This document shows positions 57,402 through 64,000 of a stretch of 64,000 bases of DNA, in pieces. The notes below the pieces were generated by a model. The model was not told the origin of the DNA, did not search any database, and saw nothing but the letters and a program-made list of their open reading frames with translations. This DNA comes from Rubrobacter calidifluminis. Lineage in GTDB: Bacteria > Actinomycetota > Rubrobacteria > Rubrobacterales > Rubrobacteraceae. The stretch covers positions 151,969-215,968 of the forward strand of contig NZ_JAQKGV010000003.1 of assembly GCF_028617075.1 (NCBI RefSeq). Direction: 5' to 3'. Both the position numbers and the translations under genes were made by a program. Every line of letters starts with the position of its first letter. Position 1 is the stretch's first letter.

Positions 57402-58955
57402 TTGGACGAGATGGCGAGGATCGAACGGAGAACCGGCGAGCACCCGGAGCGCACGCGCTGGGGCGGGCTGCGCCTCTCGATGCCCCCCGAGCGCCTGGCC
57501 TACGTGGTCCCGGCGCTCGCCGTCGAGGAGGACGCCCGCTTCGTCGCCGAGTTCGCCTCCGAGCGCGACGGGCGCTTTTACCTCCACGCCGTCGTCGAGA
57601 TCGGCGGGACCTACCTCATCCTCGAGGCCCCGCTCGCGGGTGGGCGGTTCAGCTCGCTCGCGCTCGAGCTCCCCGCCGCCGACTGGCCCGAACGGGAGAT
57701 GAAAGACCTCTTCGGCCTCACCCCCTCGGGACACCCCCACCCGGAACGCCTCGTCCTCCCCGAGGGCTGGCCGGAAGGAGAGCACCCCATGCGCAAGGGC
57801 TTCGCGCGCGAGAAGGAGGTGGAGCTCGCGCCCCCCGAACGGGAGAGGCCCATCATGCACGATCCCGTCGAGGGCGACGGCGTCTTCCACATACCCTACG
57901 GCCCCATCCGCTCAGGTGTCTTCGAGTCCGCGCAGTTCGTCGTGGATACCCCGGGGGAGAAGATCCTCAGGCTCCACCTCAACATGTTCTACAAGCACCG
58001 CGGGATGGAGAAGATCTTCGAGGGGGTGCCCCTGGAGCAGGCCCCGCTCGTCGCCGAGCGGGTCTCGGGCACCGACTCGTTCGCCCAGTCTCTCGCCTTC
58101 TGCGAGGCCGCGGAGCGGGCCCTCGGCGTCGAGGTCCCCCCGAGAGCCCGCCACTGGCGCGTGATCCTCTCCGAGCTCGAGCGCCTCTACAACCACATCG
58201 ACCACGTCGCGAAGCAGTGCGAGGCAGCCTCGCTCAACGTCGCGAACGCCCGCTTCGCGATCCTAAAGGAGCGCATCCTGCGCCTGAACGCCGCCCTCAC
58301 CGGCAGCCGCTACCTGCGCGGCGTGAACCGCGTCGGTGGGCTCAGGTTTGAGCCGGGGGCGCTCGAAGGCACCCTACTGGAGGAGCTCGCGGGGATAGAG
58401 CGCGACTTCACCCGTGACGAGCGGCTCCTGCGGCGAACCGACTCGTTCCTCGACCGTATCGTCTCGGCCGGCCCGCTCTCGCGCGAGGACGCCGCAGCCC
58501 ACGCCGCCGTGGGCCCCGTCGCACGCGGCTCCGGCACCGACCTCGACTGCCGCAGGGACCATCCCTACGCCGCGTACCCGGAGCTGGACTTCGAGGTACA
58601 GACGGCATCCGCGGGTGATGCCGATGCCCGCTTCGACGTGCGCCTCCGGGAGGCCCACGAGTCGTTCTCGCTCATCCGTCAGGCCAACGGCCGGATGCCC
58701 GAGGGGCCGGTGCACGCCGCCTCCCCCGCTCCGGAGCCGGGAGCCGAGGCGCTCGGCTGGGCCGAGGGCGCGCGCGGAGAAGAACTCTACTACCTGCGCT
58801 TCGGCGAGGAGGGTGCCCTGGACCGGGTGAAGGTCCGCACCGCCTCCTTCGCCAACTGGCCGCTCTTCGCGAAGACCACAGACGGACAGGTCTTAACCGA
58901 CTTCGCGTTCATGGAGCACTCGTTCGCTATGTCGCAGGCAGCCTGCGACGGTTAG
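57402..58955 (+). CDS. HyfG/HycE-like fused NuoC-NuoD subunit lacking Ni ligands
   Basis: 517 residues. Residues 1-130 are a 30-kDa NuoC-like domain (EREMKDLFGLTPSGHPHPERL, in parts); the rest is the NuoD/hydrogenase-large fold (FYKHRGMEKIFEG, RHWRVILSELERLYNHIDHVA in parts). In [NiFe] large subunits the L1 motif is R-x-C-G-x-C; here residues 220-225 read RVSGTD. The C-terminal DPCxxC is absent (ends MEHSFAMSQAACDG). So no NiFe centre can be held: this is not a hydrogenase, and formate hydrogenlyase annotation would be wrong. It fits the energy-converting hydrogenase-related (Ehr) group. Confidence 0.88.
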   Translation: MDEMARIERRTGEHPERTRWGGLRLSMPPERLAYVVPALAVEEDARFVAEFASERDGRFYLHAVVEIGGTYLILEAPLAGGRFSSLALELPAADWPEREMKDLFGLTPSGHPHPERLVLPEGWPEGEHPMRKGFAREKEVELAPPERERPIMHDPVEGDGVFHIPYGPIRSGVFESAQFVVDTPGEKILRLHLNMFYKHRGMEKIFEGVPLEQAPLVAERVSGTDSFAQSLAFCEAAERALGVEVPPRARHWRVILSELERLYNHIDHVAKQCEAASLNVANARFAILKERILRLNAALTGSRYLRGVNRVGGLRFEPGALEGTLLEELAGIERDFTRDERLLRRTDSFLDRIVSAGPLSREDAAAHAAVGPVARGSGTDLDCRRDHPYAAYPELDFEVQTASAGDADARFDVRLREAHESFSLIRQANGRMPEGPVHAASPAPEPGAEALGWAEGARGEELYYLRFGEEGALDRVKVRTASFANWPLFAKTTDGQVLTDFAFMEHSFAMSQAACDG

Positions 58956-58975
58956 AGACGGGAGGTTTGCACGAC

Positions 58976-59305
58976 ATGCTCGGATGGTTCTACAGGGGGC
59001 TCACCGGGGGAAGGGTCACGACCCCCTACCCCCGGAGGGAAGAGCGACTTCCGGAGGGCTTCCGGGGGCGCCCGGTCGTCCACCCGGAGAGGCTGGACCC
59101 GGAAGGCTCCTGGGAGGAATACGAGAGGGCGTGCCTGCCCGGCGCGATCCGGGTGAGCGAAAAGACCCTCACGCTGGACCTCGGCCGCTGCATCTGCTGC
59201 GGGCTCTGCGCCTCCGTACCCGGGGGTGCTTTCACGATGGAGCCAGACTTCGAGCTCGCAGTGAGAAACCGCGGGGACCTCGTAACGGTGGTGCACCGTG
59301 ACTAG
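58976..59305 (+). CDS. HyfH/NuoI-like ferredoxin subunit with one remaining cluster
   Basis: 109 residues from ATG 58976; TTG 58967 is too near the GGGAGG. Usual HycF/NuoI proteins have two CxxCxxCxxxCP motifs. Here only C72-x2-C75-x2-C78 and a lone upstream C53 (RACLPGAI) remain. In dicluster ferredoxins, the last Cys of motif one joins the first three of motif two to bind cluster II, so exactly one [4Fe-4S] cluster should survive. It overlaps the next gene by 8 nt. Confidence 0.82.
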   Translation: MLGWFYRGLTGGRVTTPYPRREERLPEGFRGRPVVHPERLDPEGSWEEYERACLPGAIRVSEKTLTLDLGRCICCGLCASVPGGAFTMEPDFELAVRNRGDLVTVVHRD

Positions 59306-59789
59306 GGAGGAACGGGAGGTCCGGGAGGAGCTCGCCGGGCGAGTGCGGGCGTTCGGGCGCTCGCTGCACATACGCCACGTGGACGCCGGTTCGTGCGGGG
59401 CGTGCGAGTCGGAGGTGCAGGCGCTGCAGAACCCGTTCTACGACCTGCACCGCGTCGGGCTCTTCTTCACCCCCTCCCCCCGTCACGCCGACCTGCTACT
59501 CGTCACCGGGCCGGTGACCCGGGCGATGGAGCGTCCCCTGAAGATGGCCTACGAGGCGATGCCCGACCCGAAGGTCGTGATCGCGGCCTGCGGCCCGGCG
59601 TGCGGCGGCGGGATCTACGGCCGCTCGTACGCCACGCTGGGCGGGGTGGACGCGGTGCTGCCGGTCGACGTCTACGTCCCGGGGAGCCCACCCCACCCGC
59701 TCTCGCTCCTGCACGGCATCCTGCTCGCCCTGGGACGCATCGAGCAGAAGATAGGCCGCGAGGAGCACGTCGCCGGGAGGGTCTCTTGA
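59298..59789 (+). CDS. HyfI/NuoB-like small subunit with altered cluster ligands
   Basis: 163 residues. It has C33-x2-C36 (GSCGACESEV) and C98 and C102 (AACGPACGGG), but the usual GCPP Cys is Ser (VPGSPP, S130). The proximal [4Fe-4S] cluster may use C102 instead. HyfI passes electrons to the large subunit. GTG start. This substitution, with the missing Ni ligands in the large subunit, supports a changed redox function. Confidence 0.87.
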   Translation: MTREEREVREELAGRVRAFGRSLHIRHVDAGSCGACESEVQALQNPFYDLHRVGLFFTPSPRHADLLLVTGPVTRAMERPLKMAYEAMPDPKVVIAACGPACGGGIYGRSYATLGGVDAVLPVDVYVPGSPPHPLSLLHGILLALGRIEQKIGREEHVAGRVS

Positions 59790-61750
59790 GCGGCATGACG
59801 TTCTCCCTCTGCCTGCTCTCGCTCGCGCTCGGCGCCGCCGTCTCGCTCCTCTTCGGGAAGCGCGGGGCGCAGGCAGGCCTCACCCTCGGGGCCCTGGGAG
59901 GGGCTCTTGCCATCGCCGCCGGGCTTTTGGCGATCTACGCCGGCGGCTTCACGCTCTCCGTGGATCTCGGATACGGGCCCGGCAGGGCCGCCTTCTCGCT
60001 CGACGGGCTCTCCGGGTTCTTCGTCCTCACGACCGGGCTCGTGCTGCTGCCGGTCTCGGTGTACAACCTGCATCAGCAGGTGCGAAGAAGCCGCGTGACC
60101 TACGCCGCGCTCTACGATCTTCTGGCCCTCGCGACGCTTTTGGTCTTCGCCTCGGAGAACGCTTTCGCCTTCCTGTTCTTCTGGGAGGTCGCGGCCGGGG
60201 CGTTCTACGCGCTCGTCGCCTTCGAGGACGGAAGGGAGGGGCGCGTCGGCGCCAGCTACCTCTACTCGGCCGCCTCGAAGCTGGGTACGGCGATGATCCT
60301 CGCGGCCTTCTTCCTGGCTTTCGCGCAGGCCGGCACCTTCGGCTTCCCGGAGATGGCTCGCTCGCACCTCTCCGGCGGGTACGCGAGCGCAGCCTTCGTC
60401 CTCGCGCTCGCCGGGTTTGCGGTCAAGGCCGGGGTAGTGCCGCTCCAGGTCTGGCTCCCCTCCTCCTACTCCTCGGCCCCGCCCGGCGCCGCAGCGCTTT
60501 TGGCAGGAGGTATCCTGAACCTGGGTTTCTACGGCATCGTGCGCTTCGACGTCCAGGTGCTCGGCCCGGGCCCCACCTGGTGGGGAATACTCGTGTTGCT
60601 CCTCGGTGGCATCTCTGCCGCGGTTGGGATCCTCTACGCCATCGCCCAGCGCGACCTCAGCCGCTTCGTCGCCTACTCCAGCGTGGAGAACGCCGGCATA
60701 ATCCTGATAGGGCTCGGCATCTTCATGATCGGCTCCTCAGAGAAACTCTACCCCCTCGCAGCCCTCGGGGTGGTGGTGGCGCTCCTGCACATGCTGCACC
60801 ACTCTTTGGCCAAGTCGCTGCTGTTTTTAGGGGTGGGAGCCGTAGACCGCGCCACGGGCACGCTCCAGATGGACCTCCTCGGGGAGCTGGCCAGAAAGAT
60901 GCCAAAGACGGCCCTCCTCTCTTTCGTGGCCGTGCTCTCTCTGGCCGCGCTCCCCCCATCGAGTGGCTTTGCAACCGAGTGGCTCACCCTGGAGAGCCTG
61001 ATGCAGGGCTTCAGGCTCCCTGAGCTCTCCGCACGGGCGGCGATGGCCATAGCGGGTGCGTTTCTGGCGCTGGCTGGAGGAGTCGCGATCCTCGGGTTCG
61101 TCAAGCTCTACGGAGGGGTGTTTCTGGGCAGGGGACGCTCGGAGGCTACGAGGAAGGCAAAAGATCCCTCCGTTGCGGGGCTTGTGGGGATGGGGACCCT
61201 GGCGCTGCTCGGTTTGAGCGTGGGGGTTCTGGCACCCCTCTGGATCCGGGTGGTGGCAAAAGCCACGGCGAGCCTCACCCCCGCGGGGGACATCTCGGGG
61301 AGGATGTTCTCGATGTGGCCGGTGCTGCAGCCCGCCTACGAAAACTTCTCTGCGCTCTCGCCCACGCTGCTCGCGCTCGCGCTGCCGGCGCTGGTGGTGA
61401 TGGCGTGGGGGGCCGTGAGGATCTTCGGCGGCAGGGAGATGGTCCGGGGGAGGGTATGGACCTCCGGGGAGGCATCTACTGGGGGCGTGGGTTACACGCC
61501 GAGGGGCTTCTCCAACGCGCTGCGCACGGTCTTCTCGGACTTCTACCGGCCGAAGGAGGAGGTCGTGGGGCGTCTGTACCGCTCGCGCACGCTCTTCTGG
61601 CTCGAAGGTAGCTTCTACGAGTGGGCATCCGGCGTCCTCCTCGGGGTGACGCGGAGGATGAAGAGGATCCAGTCGGGCAACCTCTCGGCGTACCTCCTGT
61701 ACGTCTTCGTGGTCCTCATGCTCGTGCTCGTCTACGCCTCGGCCGGGTAG
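59786..61750 (+). CDS. HyfB/NuoL-like proton antiporter subunit
   Basis: 654 residues, about 16 helices. Antiporter hallmarks: WEVAAGAFYALVAFEDG (Glu), FAVKAGVVPLQVWLPSSYSSAPPG (in parts; Lys), HHSLAKSLLFLGVGAVD, and a long C-terminal extension (GVLLGVTRRMKR region) as in HyfB. The start is TTG 59786, overlapping the previous stop (TTGA), or ATG 59795. With the 55931 gene it gives two pumping modules. A DUF6062-like gene follows after 3 nt. Confidence 0.88.
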   Translation: MSGMTFSLCLLSLALGAAVSLLFGKRGAQAGLTLGALGGALAIAAGLLAIYAGGFTLSVDLGYGPGRAAFSLDGLSGFFVLTTGLVLLPVSVYNLHQQVRRSRVTYAALYDLLALATLLVFASENAFAFLFFWEVAAGAFYALVAFEDGREGRVGASYLYSAASKLGTAMILAAFFLAFAQAGTFGFPEMARSHLSGGYASAAFVLALAGFAVKAGVVPLQVWLPSSYSSAPPGAAALLAGGILNLGFYGIVRFDVQVLGPGPTWWGILVLLLGGISAAVGILYAIAQRDLSRFVAYSSVENAGIILIGLGIFMIGSSEKLYPLAALGVVVALLHMLHHSLAKSLLFLGVGAVDRATGTLQMDLLGELARKMPKTALLSFVAVLSLAALPPSSGFATEWLTLESLMQGFRLPELSARAAMAIAGAFLALAGGVAILGFVKLYGGVFLGRGRSEATRKAKDPSVAGLVGMGTLALLGLSVGVLAPLWIRVVAKATASLTPAGDISGRMFSMWPVLQPAYENFSALSPTLLALALPALVVMAWGAVRIFGGREMVRGRVWTSGEASTGGVGYTPRGFSNALRTVFSDFYRPKEEVVGRLYRSRTLFWLEGSFYEWASGVLLGVTRRMKRIQSGNLSAYLLYVFVVLMLVLVYASAG

Positions 61751-61753
61751 ACC

Positions 61754-63190
61754 GTGATCCGCCGGCTGCGACACGCTCCGGGTCCGGAGGAGACCGGCTC
61801 CCTCAGGGTCGCCCGGGCCGACGTCCTAGGCTCGCTCTCCTCCGGGGGGTGCATCTTCTGCCGGCGGGAGGGCGAGTCGGTCGGGCGGTTCTTCTTCTGG
61901 TACCTGCACGAGGGCTATTCCCAGCCGGAGAACGTGGAGCGACTGCGGCGATCGGGCGGGTTCTGCCCCGCTCACACCTCCTTCCTGATCCAGCAGGCCG
62001 TACCTCAGACGGTCGCGAGCATCTACCTGCCTCTGATCTCCGCGGCGGCGGAAGACCTGCGCGGAGAGGGAGGTGCCTTCTCTTTGGAGGCCCCGTGTCC
62101 GGCGTGCACCGCCGCAAGACGGGGTCGGGAGAACCTCCTGAGCTCGCTCGTATCCTCCCTGCGAGACAGTGAGGTGCGCGGCGCCCTCCGCCGCAGCCGG
62201 CCCCTCTGCCTGCCCCACCTGCTGTGGCTCGCGCCGACCCTCTCCTGGGACGAGCTCGCCTTCGTGGTGGGGGTGATGCTCGACGAGATCCAGGAGGGGA
62301 TACGCACGGGCTCCCTCTCCACCCCGCTTTGGGGATCACCACATCCCGGGGAGAGCCCCCCGCCCGAAGCCCCACCCGCCACCAGCAGCACACCTGGAAG
62401 GGGCTGGTCTCCGGCCGTGGCGGAGCTCAGGTTCGACCTCTCCCGCCCCGGCTGCCCCGTATGCCGGGCGGAGGAGGAAGGGCTGGGACGCTACCTGAGC
62501 TGGCTCTCACGGGAGGTCGCTGAGCACCCCCACCACCGCTGGGAAGAAGCCCTCGGGCTCTGCGGGGAGCACGGACGGGCCTTCGGAGAGCTCTCGGAGG
62601 CTTCCGGTAGGCTCCTCATGGAGCTCGCCTCCCGCTGGCAGGAGAGGCTCGGCGCGCTGGGGGATGCCCTGCGAGAGGAGAGGCCCCCGGAAGGTTTCCT
62701 CCCCCGTCTGGCGCGCCTGCCCACCCTTTTCGGGAGCCTGCGGCGCGAGTCCGCGGCACTCCCGGCGCTCCGTCAGGCGCTCGTACGGTCGTTCGAGCCG
62801 CGCGAGAAGGTTCTGCAGAGGCTGCGCGGTCCGGTGCTGCAGCGCCCGCCGTGTCCGGCGTGCCGCAGCGTGAAGACGGCCGGGAGGTCGAAAGCGGACC
62901 TCCTCTGGCGCTCCCTCTCCGACCCGGAGACCCGGCGCACCTACGAGGAGTCGGACTGGCTCTGCCTGAGACACCTTCCACCGACGCTCTCGCTCTGCGA
63001 AGACGGTGCAGCAAGAGGAGCGCTGTCGGGCACGGCGAGGAGCAGGATGCTGATCCCGCAGTGGGAACTGCGCGAGTACCAGCGCAGGCAGAGCTGGAAC
63101 GCACGGTACGAGAGAAAGGGGCCCGAGCAGGACGCCTGGCGCCGGGCCGTGGCGGCCTGTTCGGGGATCACTGGGGAGGTGAAGCCATGA
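61754..63190 (+). CDS. Protein with four C-x2-C...C-x2-H modules (DUF6062-like)
   Basis: 478 residues. Four regularly spaced zinc-finger-like modules are visible: C33/C36-C71/H74, C115/C118-C152/H155, C234/C237-C270/H273 and C367/C370-C404/H407. The distance from first to third Cys is 36-38 in every module. Between modules 2 and 3 is a Pro-rich linker (about 197-215). I recall a DUF6062-type family with this pattern but no function. Encoded directly after the antiporter subunit, it may be an assembly or sensor component of the Ehr complex. GTG start. Confidence 0.72.
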   Translation: MIRRLRHAPGPEETGSLRVARADVLGSLSSGGCIFCRREGESVGRFFFWYLHEGYSQPENVERLRRSGGFCPAHTSFLIQQAVPQTVASIYLPLISAAAEDLRGEGGAFSLEAPCPACTAARRGRENLLSSLVSSLRDSEVRGALRRSRPLCLPHLLWLAPTLSWDELAFVVGVMLDEIQEGIRTGSLSTPLWGSPHPGESPPPEAPPATSSTPGRGWSPAVAELRFDLSRPGCPVCRAEEEGLGRYLSWLSREVAEHPHHRWEEALGLCGEHGRAFGELSEASGRLLMELASRWQERLGALGDALREERPPEGFLPRLARLPTLFGSLRRESAALPALRQALVRSFEPREKVLQRLRGPVLQRPPCPACRSVKTAGRSKADLLWRSLSDPETRRTYEESDWLCLRHLPPTLSLCEDGAARGALSGTARSRMLIPQWELREYQRRQSWNARYERKGPEQDAWRRAVAACSGITGEVKP

Positions 63191-63657
63191 TGGAGGTGAC
63201 GATCCCGGGACGCGGCCCCCTCACCTGGGAGCACCTGGTGCTGGATTTCAACGGAACGCTCGCCCTGGACGGAGCACTGCTCCCGGGCGTCGCCACCCGG
63301 CTGAGGAAGCTCTCCCGAAAGCTGGAGCTGCTGGTCATCACCGCCGACACCTTCGGGAGCGCCTCCCGCGCCCTCGCCGGGCTCCCGCTGCACCTGGAGG
63401 TTCTCGGCGAGGGAGTACAGGGAGAGAGAAAGGCCGCGGCGGTGCGAAGGCTGGGCGCGGAGAGGACCATCGCCGTCGGCAACGGCGCGAACGACGCCGC
63501 CATGCTCGAGGCGGCCGGTCTCGGGATCGCGGTCCTGGGCGGGGAGGGCGCCGCGCGCGGCGCCCTCCTCGGAGCGGACGTCATCGCCCCGGACATCCGC
63601 TGCGCGCTCGACCTCCTGCTCCTCCCCGGGAGGCTCGTCGCCACCTGGCGCCCCTAG
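63187..63657 (+). CDS. HAD-fold protein, soluble P-type-ATPase-like
   Basis: 156 residues. Motif I is D20-F-N-G-T (DFNGTLALDG), motif II Thr in VITADTFG, Lys in GERKAAAV and motif IV GNGANDAAML, which match the P domain of P-type ATPases without any transport domain (COG4087-like). Asn at the second position replaces the usual Asp or Lys. The ATG overlaps the previous stop (ATGA). Last gene of the fluoride-riboswitch operon. Substrate unknown; a phosphatase relevant to fluoride stress is only a guess. Confidence 0.8.
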   Translation: MMEVTIPGRGPLTWEHLVLDFNGTLALDGALLPGVATRLRKLSRKLELLVITADTFGSASRALAGLPLHLEVLGEGVQGERKAAAVRRLGAERTIAVGNGANDAAMLEAAGLGIAVLGGEGAARGALLGADVIAPDIRCALDLLLLPGRLVATWRP

Positions 63658-63676
63658 GGATAAGAGCCGGGTGACC

Positions 63677-63937
63677 TCAGTAGGCTTCCTCTATCTCCAG
63701 GACGGTTATGTACCCCGGCTCCCCCGCCTCCACCGGATAGCCCTCGACCAGAAACCCCGAGACCCTCACGTGCTGCCCGGCGTACGCGCCGAGGTCTTCG
63801 GTGTCGCTCCTCAGGGCGTAGGCCACGTCCTCCTCGTCCTCGTCGAGGAGCGCCCACTCGGTGCCGTAGGTGTGCCTGAACTCGGCATCCTCCACCCTCT
63901 CCAGCATGCCTTCGGCTTCGACCTGCTGCTCCTCCAC
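63677..63937 (-). CDS. Small OB-fold-like hypothetical protein
   Basis: 86 residues, strongly acidic, beta-rich. WALLDEDEEDVAYALRS and GQHVRVSGFLVEGYP (strand-turn-strand) resemble a small OB-fold of the type found in DUF5818-like lipoproteins, without a signal peptide. GTG start with GGAGG 7 nt upstream. It converges on the HAD gene across 19 nt. The remaining bases to the window end hold no recognisable feature. Confidence 0.6.
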   Translation of the reverse strand: MEEQQVEAEGMLERVEDAEFRHTYGTEWALLDEDEEDVAYALRSDTEDLGAYAGQHVRVSGFLVEGYPVEAGEPGYITVLEIEEAY

Positions 63938-64000
63938 GGTCCCACCTCCGTCTCGCTCGTGCAGCTCCCTCTCTCTGCCTACCCCGAACCTCCTCCCGGC

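Noticed and set aside
54314..61750. Formate hydrogenlyase / hydrogenase-4 annotation
   Set aside because: Large subunit lacks both Cys pairs for the NiFe site and no formate dehydrogenase is present; described instead as an Ehr-type complex.
1..64000. Mobile elements, CRISPR arrays, tRNA or rRNA genes
   Set aside because: No transposase, integrase, direct-repeat array, cloverleaf or rRNA-like sequence was recognised in any intergenic region.

Overview
The window is 64 kb of uniformly GC-rich, gene-dense chromosomal DNA from a bacterium. Several features point to a deep-branching, high-GC actinobacterium of the Rubrobacter type (inference; no database was consulted). These are a class-E-like sortase, a PAC2 protein, a short HisG with HisZ, an archaeal/eukaryal-type ProRS, frequent GTG and TTG starts, 4-nt ATGA/GTGA gene overlaps, and many -10 boxes placed directly before start codons. 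I see no insertion sequence, prophage, CRISPR array, tRNA or rRNA, and no compositional break.

Layout. 0-9 kb: end of an osmoprotectant-binding protein, a sortase/phosphoesterase pair, a NodIJ-type ABC exporter, an acetyltransferase, a membrane-anchored alpha/beta hydrolase, NDH-2 and a thioredoxin-like ferredoxin. 9-19 kb: malic enzyme and a histidine locus in two blocks (hisZ-hisG-hisD-GNAT and hisB-HAD-hisH-uppP-hisA). The blocks flank a small HTH/Clp-N operon whose promoter carries two tandem palindromes. 19-30 kb: M32 carboxypeptidase, CAP protein, a Nur-type regulator with nickel permease and a matching Nur box, aat, PAC2, larE, peroxiredoxin, fabF, serS and a diguanylate cyclase. 30-45 kb: a 902-aa UxaA-type dehydratase, proS, a secreted protein, a SAM-I riboswitch ahead of metX-lysC-hom-asd, small proteins, dnaE and an MBL-fold hydrolase.

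45-64 kb is the most unusual part. Three separate transcription units each begin with a sequence that folds like a fluoride (crcB) riboswitch aptamer followed by a terminator-like hairpin. Unit one encodes a tandem pair of MutS-like ATPases. Unit two is a six-gene operon (two unknowns, a HEAT-repeat protein, a DUF47/PhoU-like protein, a zinc-ribbon/HEAT protein and an MFS transporter). Unit three is a ten-gene operon for a membrane complex that resembles formate hydrogenlyase but has lost the Ni-binding cysteines (an Ehr-type complex), with two zinc-finger-like proteins and a HAD protein. No CrcB/Fluc or CLC-F exporter is present in the window. This looks like a fluoride-responsive island with several genes of unknown role.

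Most calls rest on motifs read by eye. Start codons were chosen from Shine-Dalgarno spacing, operon overlap or -10 position, and some remain ambiguous, as noted per gene.
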